The position numbers and the translations under genes were made by a program. Of a stretch of DNA of 64,000 nucleotides, positions 10,258 to 21,652 are shown piece by piece; position 1 is the first letter of the stretch; each line of letters begins with the position of its first letter. The DNA comes from Paramisgurnus dabryanus (taxonomy: Eukaryota > Chordata > Actinopteri > Cypriniformes > Cobitidae), in the NCBI RefSeq assembly GCF_030506205.2, contig NC_133339.1, forward strand, positions 5,427,801 to 5,491,800, given 5' to 3'. Under the pieces are notes generated by a model. It was not told where the DNA came from and ran no database searches. It worked only from the letters and a program-made list of their open reading frames with translations.

Positions 10258-10762
10258 TCAGACTATATCAGAATTAAGACTATTGATCAGATTTTTAGTG
10301 AGTATAGCACTTCCTTCCGATGACGGATGAAGGCCATCTCGGGTTAAGAGAAATGGTCTTCCCCAGAAATGCTTCCAATTGTCTATAAACCCTACGTTAT
10401 GCTGAGGGCACCACTTTGACATCCATCCATTGAGAGACACTAATCTACTATGTGTTTCATCTCCCCGGTTGGCGGGGAGGGGACCAGAGCATATTACATT
10501 GTCTGACATTGTTTTTGCAATTTCACACATCTCCTTAATATTATCTTTGGTGATTTCCGACTGGCGGAGCCTAGTGTCATTCGTGCCGGCGTGAATAACA
10601 ATCTTAGAAAACTTCCGCTTAGCATTAGCCAGCACTTTAAGTTTGGATCTAATGTCAGACGTTCTGGCTCCCGGTATACAGTCGACTATGGTGTTTGGTG
10701 CCTCAATGTTAGTGTTCCTGAGTATAGAATCTCCAATGACCAGGGCACTTTTACAGCCAGAA
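10258..10762 (-). pseudogene. L2 ORF1 fragment, SGNH-esterase domain
   Basis: The frame is open from the LINE's truncated 5' end to a stop at 10258. It shows the SGNH hydrolase blocks ALVIGDSILRN (block I, catalytic Ser, near 10730), HAGTND (block III) and DGLHPS (block V, Asp and His). Esterase-type ORF1 proteins are known in CR1/L2 LINEs. The N-terminal part, with the start codon, is missing. The 66-bp gap to ORF2 is as expected for these elements. Confidence 0.75.
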
Positions 10763-10766
10763 GCAT

Positions 10767-10990
10767 ATATATATATATTCAGCGTATACCCAATGATGTG
10801 AGCCTGAAGGCTAATAGTGCAAAACCCTTTGTGATGAAGAGATTAGGAGCACCAAGAGTTTCATGTCTGTAACCAGTTCAACCTGAGGGTCAAATTTGAG
10901 TTAATAACACCACCTGAGGTTTAATTGTTTTACAGTATCTCTTCATAAATAAACTTGAAGTTGATCATTTAACATCCAGTATTACAGAAT
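10767..10990 (-). mobile_element. LTR fragment, 5' end, same family as 28012-29598
   Basis: The reverse complement matches 28035-28225, for example CAATTAAACCTCAGGTGGTG and TCTCTTCATCACAAAG. It ends where the L2 element begins. See the 3' fragment at 5228-5430. Confidence 0.7.
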
Positions 10991-11089
10991 ATTTTGCTTA
11001 TTATTTGTGAGCGAAAACTGTCGTCTGCTGGTGTGTCCGAGTCTCTCTGAATCTTTCTAAGCTAATATATATTATAATATATATATAAA

Positions 11090-11565
11090 AGGTATGTATT
11101 CATTCATTTTAATTAAGTTGACAGAAGAACAAAGTAAAATATTGAAAAACGTTGGTGTTTTCCTTTAAGCCTTGAACATACATATAAGTATACTTTAGGT
11201 GTTAAGAAATAAGAAAAAACTTCAAACTGATAGTCTTTCAGATAGACATTATGATCAAAACTCCAAATGTGTCTATGTGTTGTTGTCGGTCATATTTTTG
11301 CATGAATTTGTTTGCTCTGGGGAGAAGGACATGTAGGACAAACATATCAAAGTGATTTTCTCAAAGCCCTGATTCCGATTTGCATTCCCAGCAATGACAA
11401 CATTGTCAGCAAAGGCGGTTCTAGGATTTCATTCTTAGGGGGCTTAGACTTCAGTGATGATGTGACAAGAGCATTGTGATGCATTTTTGTATAGGACCAG
11501 TATTATTTGATTTATTTGGAATAATATATTAAATTCATATACATATATTACTCGCCTATACAGTT
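11090..11565 (+). repeat. Single-arm copy of the foldback repeat at 39780-40700
   Basis: Sequence from AGGTATGTATT to TATATTACTCGCCT matches the left arm of the foldback at 39785-40240, for example GAGAAGGACATGTAGGAC and TTCAGTGATGATGTGACAA. Here only one arm is present, so there is no hairpin. Non-coding. Confidence 0.65.
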
Positions 11566-12296
11566 TCAAGTCCTTAAGATATTTGATTTATCTTTAGTAA
11601 AAAAAAATAAAAAACAATTACACAGTTGTAGCAATGATGACCAAAACTCTTCATTATTGCGTCAAAATGTATGTTTGGTCAAAGTTTACTGTTGGAATAC
11701 TAACAAAACAGATTTCTCATTATACATTATATAAATCAAATTTTTTTTACTTTTCAATTAAATCTTAACATACTGTAGCATGCATGCATAGCCCAATTCA
11801 TAAACTAACATCAACCTGCACTGATTCTAAATATGACTGACATAAATCATACATAAATCATCCCGATAACGATTGAACTTAGCACTTAAGTGCGCTTTCT
11901 ACGAGCTACTTAACGAACATTCGTTGTTCATTTACGTGCGTTTCCCAAAGATGCATGTGAAACGATCGCTCCCAGCTGGGTTTTAAGTGCTACTTACGAG
12001 TCGCTATCCCTTTGTCAAGTGCTGAAATGTCACCTTTAGAATGACTCGAATTTGTAGCAGAAGCTTGTTTAGGCTAAGGATCAGCTGATGTGCACTGAAC
12101 GTTTTTTATAATATTTTTCATTATTGTTTAATGACTAAATATTATAAAATGTAGTCATTAAAAATGTAGTCATTAAACAATTATTTGTTTGAAATTATTT
12201 AAATGTTTAAATAATTTGTGCATAATGAAACATTATTTTCAGTATTTAGTTAGGACTCGTCCCATTGCGAAATGCCTTCTGCATTTTATGGCAACC
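11566..12296. other. Repeat remnants, no gene
   Basis: Positions 11850-12010 carry GTTTCCCAAAGATGCATG and related blocks. These are like the TTTGGGAAAC ends seen at 18660-18775 and 15918, remnants of a DNA-transposon family with that terminal motif. The rest is AT-rich, with a short inverted repeat at 12115-12185 (ATTGTTTAATGACTA and its complement). Confidence 0.35.
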
Positions 12297-12783
12297 CATC
12301 CTCACCCCATGTCGTCAATATTTGACGACACTTGACCATTCGTCAATATGTGACGGGGAGGGTATACCTTTCGCGTCATTTTTTGACGAACTGGGGACTT
12401 CAATACTATTACGTCCGTTGCATTCTCTTTCCTATTTTCTTACCATTTTCGCGTCGGTTTAGGGTTAGATTTACATAATGACATCCCTACCCAAACCTAA
12501 CTCTAACCCCAACGCCAGGTGACAACTGTTTCTAACCCCAACGCCAGGTGACAACTGTTTAATTTCGCGTACACTGTTTAATTTCGCGTACACTGTTTAA
12601 TTTTGCGTAATCTAACCCTAAACCGACGCGAAAATGGTAAGAAAATAGGAAAGAGAATACAAAGGACGTAATAGTATTGAAGTCCCCAGTTCGTCAAAAA
12701 ATGACGCGAAAGGTATACCCTCCCCGTCACATATTGACGAATGGTCAAGTGTCGTCAAATATTGACGACATGGGGTGAGGATG
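12297..12783. mobile_element. MITE-like foldback element of 487 bp
   Basis: Inverted arms of about 175 bp (12297-12475 and 12606-12783) begin CATCCTCACCCCATGTCGTC and include palindromes such as GTCAATATTTGACGAC. The centre holds short direct repeats: AACCCCAACGCCAGGTGACA twice and TAATTTCGCGTACACTGTT two to three times. There is no coding capacity; the 65-codon ORF starting at 12265 is a by-product. Confidence 0.8.
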
Positions 12784-13061
12784 TGTTGTTTATGGAGTAG
12801 TTTAGATTATTATTATTATTATTATTTGTTTTTTATTTTCTATGTTTATTTATTATTAGGGATTATTTCATTGTACTGTACATATTTATTTGCTTTCCTT
12901 AATCAGATGCCATTTCACTTGAAAACAATTATTTTTACTGTAGATTAATTATAGAAGCAATTGGTAGGAACCATTTATCAATTTGCAAGTACCAACTTTT
13001 ACCAAAATTTACCAAATATGTTTTCTTCTTTATTATTTTATGTTTAGTCATAAATTTGATT
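12784..13061. other. AT-rich spacer
   Basis: Contains a short (TTA)n tract at 12807-12828 and nothing else recognisable. Confidence 0.4.
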
Positions 13062-13184
13062 TCTACCGAGCCCGTCTCATGACATGGTAAAACTTTTTTT
13101 TTAAATCGTGGCCACGAATTAGCAATTGGTTCCCACGAATTATTAAATCGTGGCCACGTTTTAGTGATTCGTTCCCTCGTTTAA

Positions 13185-14856
13185 AGTGCCCATCTTATGA
13201 CTGCTTTTCCACAAGTTATATAGGTGTATGAGTTCCATCAAGCATGTTTCAAAAGTTGTTTGCTCGAAATAGCTTGTAGGAAAAGATTGTTACCCATCTC
13301 TAGTAGCCTCTGTTTCAGGGCAGTTCAGATTGTGCCGTTTTGAGCTAGTCTTACATATTTATGAGCTGCTGCTCCTTTGATCACGCCCCACTACTAACGT
13401 CATGTGCCCGTGCGCATGCTCAGTGGTATCGTGAGCAGTACAGACCATACTGTGTTATTATTTTATATATTATTATTATTATTATTATTAACGGTTTATG
13501 TTGCCAACAGACAAATCATGCAGAAAAGTATCACTAATAAGTACACTACAGGAAAAGAAACTCATGACACACAATGATTCCAGAGTAAATTGTGATGTTA
13601 CGTTAGCAGTCACAACAATAAACTCATTTTCCCTGGACAATGCTAACATATTCCCATTATAAAACATTTTCAAACGCATTATTTTCGCAAATTACAGAAA
13701 TTAAGACCCGGCGGGGGATGTATACTGCTTGTGGACCGCGTGCTAATTGCTAGAAGCTAGCGGGAGGTCCGGACCGTTCGGGGGTTAGCCTCGTCAGAAA
13801 AGCCGGGGCGGTAAGGCCCGGTCTCGGTGTGTCAAACTCATCATGACACACAAATATTCCAGCGTAAATTGTGATGTAGCAGTCTGAACAATACACTCGT
13901 TTTCCCTGGACAATACTAACATATTCCCGTTATAAACATTTTCAAACGCATTATTTTCGCAAATGACAGAAATTAAGACCCGGCGGGGGATGTATACTGC
14001 TTGTGGACCGCGTGCTAATTGCTAGAAGCTAGCGGGAGGTCCGGACCGTGTATATATCTATGCGGACCGTAAAGTTATTAGAGGCTCGCCTCGTCAGAAA
14101 AGCCGGGGCGTACGGTCTCGGTTAGTTTGGCAAAAAGCTTTTAGCTCTAGCATCATAAATGTAGTATTTTGTGACAGAAGATGACAACATGCAAAATATA
14201 ACGTGACTTCTTACCTTTGTGATGAAACAACGCGATCGCGAATCGAATCCAGTCTGTTTCAGATGTGTGAATGATCCATGAAAGTCCAATAAAATACATC
14301 CAATTACCATTTTTTTCCACAAATGCGTATAATCCGTGAAATATAGATACATAGTCTGTTGTTTACATCAGATTTCGCATGAAGGTCTTATCGCCTACAA
14401 TCTGAGGACTGTTTGCGTCGTAACACACTGTATATAAGATTACTCCGGGTTCCAATAATCACGCGTTAAAACTTTGTTTTTAAAAGTAGGTGGGAGTATA
14501 ATCCATAATATCCAAATAGCGCTGTTATTTCCGTGAGAGATGATAACAGCACAGAGGGTCTCATTCAAGTGACTGCTCTATGCTCTCTAGCTACCTGGTG
14601 GGTGGAGACCTGCGAGTGGGGTGGTGGGCGGGAAAATTCAAACTGAATGTGACGAAACTTTTTGTTACGTCACAACGGAGCTGAGTTTTAACTCGCGCAA
14701 TCTGAGACTCAAGGCAGAGGACATTCAGAAACCTGTATCTCACTCAAAACAGCATGGATGGATTTTTTTCCAAGTTTGTATGCGTGTGGGAGCATCAGAG
14801 ACACAAAATAACACCCCAAAACCCAGAAAAAGTGAGTTTTTCATAATACGGGCACT
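13185..14856. mobile_element. Nested TTAA-flanked DNA transposon, 1672 bp
   Basis: The termini are inverted: AGTGCCCATCTTATGA at left and the complement AGTGCCCGTATTATGA at right. TTAA is duplicated at 13181-13184 and 14857-14860. Removing the element restores the host repeat CCTCGTTTAAGCTAAAT seen many times nearby. TTAA targets are typical of piggyBac and Kolobok superfamilies; no transposase is present to decide. It inserted into the left arm of the larger inverted-repeat element and is therefore younger than it. Confidence 0.8.
13560..14125. repeat. Direct duplication (about 275-280 bp unit) inside the TTAA element
   Basis: Unit 1 (13560-13835) and unit 2 (13840-14125) share ATGACACAC, CTGGACAAT and GACCCGGCGGGGGATGTATA. 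They also share GCTAATTGCTAGAAGCTAGC, itself partly palindromic, and CTCGTCAGAAAAGCCGGGG. Unit 2 has a small insertion near 14050. Confidence 0.75.
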
Positions 14857-14865
14857 TTAAGCTAA

Positions 14866-15012
14866 ATTGTGCCCACGTTTTAGAAATTCGTTCCCTCGTT
14901 TAAGCTAAATCGTGCCCACGTTTAAGTAATTTGTTCCCTCGTTTAAGCTAAATCGTGCCCACGTTTTAGTAATTCGTTCGCTCGTTTAAGCTAAATCGTG
15001 CCCACGTTTTAG
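14866..15012 (+). repeat. Subterminal array of 43-bp units, left arm
   Basis: About three and a half units of AAATCGTGCCCACGTTTTAG plus TAATTCGTTCCCTCGTTTAAGCT. The inverted counterpart with five units is at 18120-18385. Each unit carries a CGTGNNCACG palindrome. Confidence 0.8.
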
Positions 15013-15915
15013 TGCCCAGAATTTCATTTAAACCATCGGGACATTATTAACACAATGCACATCTATTAAAAGATCAAATTCACTATACACATTATTAATG
15101 ACGCATACTAAAATCAGTTTTATAAATTTTTGCCCAGTATTTAATTATAATCATGAGAATAGTGACGCTTATCGCAGCTCAATACATTCATACATTGCTA
15201 TTAAGGATACAATTCATACACCTGGGTCGTGTATAAATCCAGTTTTATTAACTCTTTCCCAGAATTAAAAAAAAAAAAAACGTTGGGACATAACGTGAGA
15301 TAACGCATTGATACAGTGCTATATAAGGATCAATTCATACATCTTGGGTCTTAAAGCGTTTTATTCATTCCTGCCCGGAATAATAAAAAAAACATCCGGA
15401 CATTAACATGATGCTTAACGCATAAATACATTGCTATTTAAAGATCAAGTTTACTATATACCTTATTAAGGAGTCATACTTCATATACAGTTTTATTAAT
15501 AAAAAAAAACTAAACACAACCTTAGGGACATTAACATGACGCTTAATGCATTCTAATGCATTAAATACAGTGCTATTAAAAGATCAAAATCACTATATAC
15601 CTTATTAATAAGTTATATACATATACCGTTTTATTTATTCCTGGCCAGAATTAAAAAAACATATTGGAACATTAACGTGACGCAGTAACTAATTAAACTA
15701 AATAATTCAGTGGCTTAAATATCACTAAAATGAATAATTAAAATAACTTAATAAAATCTCTTTGTCACTTGGGTGATTTTTTTTAGTTGGACAAACCAAA
15801 ATAGATGATTTAATATAAAAAAATAAACAGAAATTTTGTGTAATATGTACAGATATTATTTAGGTGTATACAAATAATAATATAATCAAATAAAATAAGT
15901 ATTTAACTAACAGGG

Positions 15916-17239
15916 CCCGGTTCCCCAAAACGTTCTTATCGCTAAGTAGTCCTTAACCTATTCCTTAACCTCTCTCTTAACTCTATGGCACGATTCCCAA
16001 AACGTTTGTACGCTTATTATATCTTCTGTAGAGTCACACTTTCGTAAGGTTGGTCTGGACCATTCGTAAGCTCTCTCTTAGCGTTGTTTGAGCGCAAAAC
16101 GCTATCGTCGCAGTCTTTAGAAATCAGCGCAGCGCAGTACTAGTCAAACTATGGTATGCTGACAATGATTTTATGTTATGGACATTTTTAAGACTTATAA
16201 TAAAATATGTTTGCAATGGATACAGGACTATTTATGCAGTTGACTTTATTTGGTATCAGAACTAATGAATCAAAGACGGCGCCACTGTTTGTTCCTCATT
16301 GAAGTCTGTTCCCTCTATGTTTATAGCGTTTTCATCACGTTACATTTATAATTTATTTAGAAAGATTAAAGATTTCAATTGGTTATACTAAAAAGCAATA
16401 ATATCATGTATTCTATTATACAATTTATTAAATATTTCATATTTGACAGTTTTATGTCTTTTAACATATAGCCTGTCTTTTTCTTTTCTTTTTTTCTCTA
16501 CTGTTTGTTTTTAAACTGTTATGTTTCCAAACATAATAAATATATATTATACATATAATATGATTCATACTGTAAAAATAATTGACTTACAATCAAGAAT
16601 AGTCAAGATACATTACATAAATGCACACATGTACATCTCAGTAGCCATTAAAACTTTCAATGTATATAAAGAATAAACACTACACTAAAGGGAAACATAG
16701 GGGGAACAGACTTCCACACAACACCGGCCGCTTAACTGTTTAGTCCATGCCAATTTTTTTATTCGTCAACCCTTAAACCTTTTGACATTTTGCCTGACGT
16801 GGCTAAATAAAACGGAATATGTATATGACTCATTAATAAGTTTTATAGTGATTTTTATCTTTTAATAGCACTGTATTTAATGTATTAGCATGCATTAAGC
16901 TATATTTTTTAAATTCTGCGCAGGAATTAATAAAACTAGGCTATAGTATGACTCATTGGTATATAGTAAACTTGATCTTTAAATAGCACTTTATTAATGC
17001 GTTAAGCGTCACGTTATTGTCCCGGTTATTAAATAGCCTACTGGGCAAGAATTAATAAAACTGTATAAATTTGATCCTTGGCACTGTATCAATGAGTACA
17101 CGACCCATAGTATGAATTTTATATTAATGCATTGAGCTGCGATAAGCATGTTCCAATGATTTTAATGAAATTCTAGGCAGGAGTTTATAAAACTGCATTT
17201 TGTATGCGTCAATTTACAACAAATATATTATATTTATTA
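15916..17239. other. Central spacer of the large inverted-repeat element
   Basis: Begins with GGCCCGGTTCCCCAAAACG, resembling the TTTGGGAAAC-type ends at 18680-18775, so it probably includes another inserted element. Positions 16850-17220 add three to four more of the 115-125-bp units. No coding frame was seen. Confidence 0.4.
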
Positions 17240-18119
17240 GAAATAATCTGTTGGTTAAATACTTATTTTATTTGATGTATACACCTTAATAATATTTACA
17301 CAATAATTACAAATAATTACACAAATTTTCTTTTTCTTTTTTTGTCATTTATTTTGGTTTGTCTAACTAAAAAAAATCACCCAAGTGACATAAAGAGATT
17401 TTATTAAGTTATTTTATTTTAGTGACATTTAAGCCACTGAATTATTTAGTTTAATTTATTACTCCGTCACGTTAATGTCCCAATATGTTTTTTAATTCTG
17501 TGCAGGAATATGTGACTTATTAATAAAGTGATTTTGATCTTAAAAGCACTGTATTTAATGCATTAGCATTCATTAAGCGTCATGTTAATGTCCTAAAGGT
17601 TGTGTTAAGGTTTTTTTTTATTCTGCACAGGAATTAATAAAACTGTATATGAAGTATGGCTCATTAATAAGGTAAATAGATTAATCTTGATCTTTAAATA
17701 GCACTGTATTTATGCGTTAAGGGTCATGTTAATTTCCCGATTATTGTTTTTTTAATTTTCCGGGCAGGAATGAATAAAACGGTTTAAGACCCAAGATGTA
17801 TGAATTTGATCCTTATATAGCACTGTATCAATGCGTTAGCTCACGTTATGTCCCAATATATTTTATGAAATTCTGTGAAGGAGTTAATTAAACTGTATAT
17901 ATACAGAAGCCATAAGGTGTATGAATTTTATACTTAATAACAATGTATTAATGCATTGAGCTGCAATAAGCGTCACTATTCCGATGATTTTAATGAAATT
18001 CTTGGCAGGAATTTATTAAACTGCATTAAGGATGCGTCATTAATAATGGCTAGAGTGAATTTGATCTTGTTAGCGTTGTGTTAATGTCCAGATGGTTTAA
18101 ATGAAATTCTGGGCACTAA

Positions 18120-18385
18120 TTCATAAAACGTGGCCACGATTTAACTTAATCGAGGGAACAAGTTAATAAAACGTGGGCACGATTTAGCTTAAACGAGGGA
18201 ACGAATTACTAAAACGTGCGCACGATTTAGCTTAAACGAGGGAACGAATTACTAAATCGTGCGCTCGATTTAGCTTAAACGAGGGAACGAATTACTAAAT
18301 CGTGCGCACGATTTAGCTTAAACGAGGGAACGAATTACTAAAACGTGCGCACGATTTAATAATTCGTGGGAACGAATTGCTAATT
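18120..18385 (-). repeat. Subterminal array of 43-bp units, right arm
   Basis: About five units of ACGTG(C/G)(G/C)CACGATTTAGCTTAAACGAGGG alternate with AACGAATTACTAAA, the reverse complement of the left-arm array. Confidence 0.8.
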
Positions 18386-18443
18386 CGTGGCCACGATTTA
18401 AAAAAAAAAGTTTTACCATGTCATCAGAAGGGCTCCGTAGATT

Positions 18444-18844
18444 TCTCATTTTAATTTTAAATATATTATATTAAAGTAATTTAAACAAATAAACAAAGAA
18501 GAACCCAATAAATAAATATAGATTTAAAACATTACATTATCGTCATTGCTGGAGTGCAATTTGCCGGTTGTCCTGCAGGTGACCTTGTAACACTGCTGTC
18601 TTACGATGCACTTATGTATGAACGATTACTCCAGAGCACTCGTAGATCTACGATGATTTTCAAGGGCTACTTAAGTTACGAAGCTTTTGGGAAACGGCCC
18701 GTAATTTTAAGATGATTCATACGATCATTTTTATGATCAACTTAGCCTTAAGATGCTTTTGGGAAACCCGGCCAAGGATTTAGTTCCTGATAGGAAAATT
18801 AAAAACTGTTATGTTTTAAAACAACATAAGGCTGAGTAAATAAT
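18444..18844. other. Repeat remnants
   Basis: Two TTTTGGGAAAC terminal motifs (about 18688 and 18760) and CTTAAGATGC-type sequence mark remnants of a common DNA-transposon family. No gene. Confidence 0.4.
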
Positions 18845-18944
18845 GGAATGATGTTTATTTCAGGGGCTTATAACCTGTATCATGTTATTTGGTCATCGTT
18901 TACCTCAGTTATTAAAAGCTTTTTTCGAACATGGCAAGTACAAT

Positions 18945-19215
18945 GTAAAAAAAAAATGCAGCATGAAGTTAAAACAACTTGGTTTTGCATGCATGTCAAT
19001 TCAACATACTACACTAGTCAACATTGGAAGTGGATCAGAAAAGTTATTTTATAATGTAAATTTCTAAAGCGATGATTTGAATCTAATTAAAAGTTGTCTT
19101 TCTAATTTGCATCTTAATGTTTGTTGTTCTCAGAGTTGTTCAGTTTTAATGTAAATTGGGTTTAAAGGAATTCCTGTTGGGACAAAGTAGCACTTGTTCC
19201 TTTTGTCCCCCTGCT
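18945..19215 (+). repeat. Interspersed repeat shared with 42215-44690
   Basis: GGAAGTGGATCAGA, AAGTTGTCTTTCTAATTT and TTCCTGTTGGGACAAA followed by AGTAGCACTTGTTCC occur in the same order at 42215-42370 and 44612-44650. There a 2.2-kb element separates them. Function unknown. Confidence 0.6.
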
Positions 19216-19590
19216 AAGGTGCAGAGATGCTCACAAGTCTCTGGGCTCGAGTCCCAGTGTAACGTCACCACCTTGAGTGAGCAATGCATGATTTTTTATA
19301 ATTCAATCGCCCGTCATCAATTATTCCTTAATTATTTGTTTAATTGCTGAGTATCTTTGTATATTAAGCTTATTTTTCCTTGTCACTTTAACTTAGAAAA
19401 CGATAAAAAGTTTGAGTGATTCGAAAGAGAAAAATAAGGGTTGCGTTAGTAAAAGGGTGCATAGTTGGGGCCCCAATACTATTGAATTGACTAGGGACCC
19501 AACATCAGTAAAGTCTACCTATGAGACTTTGTGTAGGAACCATTTATTGTAAAGTTTCTTGTTGTCCACTAGATGTCACAGTGTGACCAA
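19216..19590. other. No recognised feature
   Basis: GGGCTCGAGTCCCAG near 19246 looks like a tRNA B box, but no tRNA or SINE head can be folded around it. Confidence 0.35.
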
Positions 19591-20504
19591 ATATAATTAG
19601 AGCCCAAGAGTATTGAGACACAAGCGTAATGAAAAAAGAAGCCATGTAGCCGTTATTTATGTGACTGAGTATGTCCTTGACTTTCGTGTATTGTATGGTG
19701 CAGTCACAGACAGGAAAAATGCATATTTAAGATGTCCTAATTTAAAACACATCTTAACATATAGGCCTATCAGTGCCATTGTTTTGTGTCGAGATGCACA
19801 CCTGTATTGTTTTTTTAAGGTATGTTTGTAAAAACTACTTAAATGTCCTAATATACCTGTGGGCATTTTGAGGCAAAACAAAGGGCACTGATGTATTTTA
19901 TGATATGTCAGTGCAAGTTGTTTTCAGTTTGGAAAACTCTTACATTTATTTTAATCTAGGACTAGTCTAATCCCTGTCTGGGAAACTGCCTTTAAAAAAG
20001 TACTACCGTTATGCCGTGGACTCGCTGGGTCCCAACAACTATAGACATAATAAATACATAGATGAGACATCGGCTGCTGTATTAGCAGATCAACTGTGCC
20101 TTCCCTCTGATCTGCACCATGAAACACATACAAGTGATTAGAGAAGTGTTTTGCATATGTGGTGTTTAGAAAATTAATTGACCACAGCTTTTTGAGGACT
20201 GAGTGTCAATTATTATTATTGCACAGCTGTTTATCCAATACAGTGGGGGTTAAAGGTGGGCTTCTGATTGGTCAGTTTGAATGTATCATGTTAGGTTCAA
20301 TCACATGGTCAAGGGATAGAGAATAAAGGTCTTGGTTTTCATGAGCTCTGGGCTTTTGGAAGGTAATATCTCACATACATTGGAAACAGTTAATTGTATA
20401 TGTATTAATTACCATTTCATGCATTTATAGTGTAACCATTTCAATTGTAACTTGAAGTCAAGGTAATGTGAGAATGTCTGTACATTAGCTGAAATTGTGT
20501 AGAA

Positions 20505-20860
20505 GGTGGGTGATGCAACAGGACAATGACCCAAAACACCAGAGCAAGTCCACAACAGAATGGCTTCAGAAAAACAAGAGCACAGACCTCAACCCAATAA
20601 AGATGCTAGAAGAGACTTGACTTGAAGAGAACAATACTCATGAGACGTCCAAAGAATATGACAGCTAAAAGCAGTTCTGTCAGGAGTAATGGGCTAAAAA
20701 TCCTCCTCAACGATGTGCAGGTCTGACCCACAGCTACAGGAAGTGCCTGGTTGAGGTTATTGCCATGGGGAGTCAACAAGTTATTAATTCTAAGGGTTCA
20801 CTTACTTTTTCTATTGCCATTTTGAATGAGTGTGTTCAATAAAGACATAAGAACATAATT
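20505..20860 (+). pseudogene. Tc1-like transposase 3' relic
   Basis: The translation around 20515-20620 resembles the end of Tc1 transposases: a QDNDPKH-like block (second catalytic Asp), STTEWLQKN and DLNPI. It is broken soon after. It ends with GGGTTCACTTACTTTTTC, a 3' terminal sequence also left in copy A at 1905-1925. Confidence 0.55.
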
Positions 20861-21638
20861 GTTTTGTGTAATTATTTTTAGACACTTTATGTTTATCAAT
20901 ACCCCTGACTTGATCAGATCACATTTTATGACAAATTTATTCACAAAAACATTTTTAAACAAAGGTGTAATATTTGGATGGATTTCTAGATAAAACATTA
21001 ACAGACTGATGACAGGAGCTCTTGAGCAGATTTAGTTTATAACTGCAGTCAGATCCTCTTCTGATGTCATCGCTCTTGTAAGATGTCGCTGCCTTAACCT
21101 GTGCCTCCTCTTGTGTCTCTGTCATATAATCTTACATCTTCAAGTATTTTTAATCTAATACATAACTGTTTCTAATCAATATTACATTAACAAGCCTCCC
21201 TAACATTGGTTAGTCCACACTATAGACACAGGTTATATATAGATATATAATATAGCACTTAGGGAAATGTATTATTTCTCAGTTTAAGCATTCAATAACT
21301 GCAAATAATTGCATGTTTAATATTTATCAACAATAGGATATACAAAAAATACAAATTCAGATCAAATATGCACATATGCACTACTTCTGAGTTGACACAA
21401 ATTTAAGCTTTTCTAATTTAACCTATTTTTATTTTGAAGATAATAAATAGCTACCTAGACATAACTTAAATTTGTCATATTTTCCCATGCAATCTTCTTA
21501 AAGCCTTTGAAAAAGACAAAAGAAAAAACGTATTAAGAAGTATTCAATAACATTATATAATCATATATAGCAAAGACCGAATATTCACACATAAAACATA
21601 GATTTATAAAAATAACATTTAATAGCGTATGCTTTAAT

Positions 21639-21644
21639 ACTCAC
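21639..21644 (-). promoter_or_regulatory. Conserved splice-donor-like site after lectin B stop
   Basis: GGTGAGT on the minus strand, same position relative to the stop as at lectin A. Confidence 0.4.
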
Positions 21645-21652
21645 CCTTCTCT

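Larger units (their letters stand above)
5846..10764 (-). mobile_element. L2-type LINE, nearly full ORF2, 5' truncated in ORF1
   Basis: The element spans about 4.9 kb on the minus strand. It has an ORF1 fragment with an SGNH-esterase domain, an ORF2 with AP endonuclease and reverse transcriptase, and a 3' UTR containing a tandem array. It ends in GCGCTATATAAATAAAATTG followed by repeated AATTG units (5848-5866), the kind of microsatellite tail used by L2/CR1-group LINEs. It lies inside an old LTR: flanks at 5830-5847 and 10767 onward both match the LTR at 28012-29598. The 5' end falls inside ORF1, which is the usual LINE 5' truncation. Confidence 0.88.
13062..18443. mobile_element. Large inverted-repeat element (5.4 kb) with subterminal arrays
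   Basis: The ends mirror each other. Left reads GAGCCCGTCTCATGACATGG, a poly(T) run, then AAATCGTGGCCACG. The right end (18360-18443) is the reverse complement with few changes. Inward come units of about 43 bp built on CGTGNNCACG (14866-15012 left, 18120-18385 right). Then come units of about 115-125 bp with a TTTTATTAATTCCTGCCCAG-like core (15013-15690 left, 17480-18120 right), then a mirrored AT-rich segment (15690-15915 and 17240-17480). Arms total about 1.2 kb each after removing the nested element. No transposase was found. A non-autonomous DNA transposon or foldback is inferred. Confidence 0.72.

Noticed and set aside
12480..12620. Telomere-like CTAACCC runs
   Set aside because: Only short imperfect matches inside the centre of a MITE; no (TTAGGG)n array.
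14621..14860. 79-codon ORF next to the TTAA end
   Set aside because: Ends in the transposon terminus and shows no transposase motif.
19210..19270. Possible tRNA or tRNA-derived SINE (GGGCTCGAGTCCCAG)
   Set aside because: No A box, acceptor stem or cloverleaf around it.
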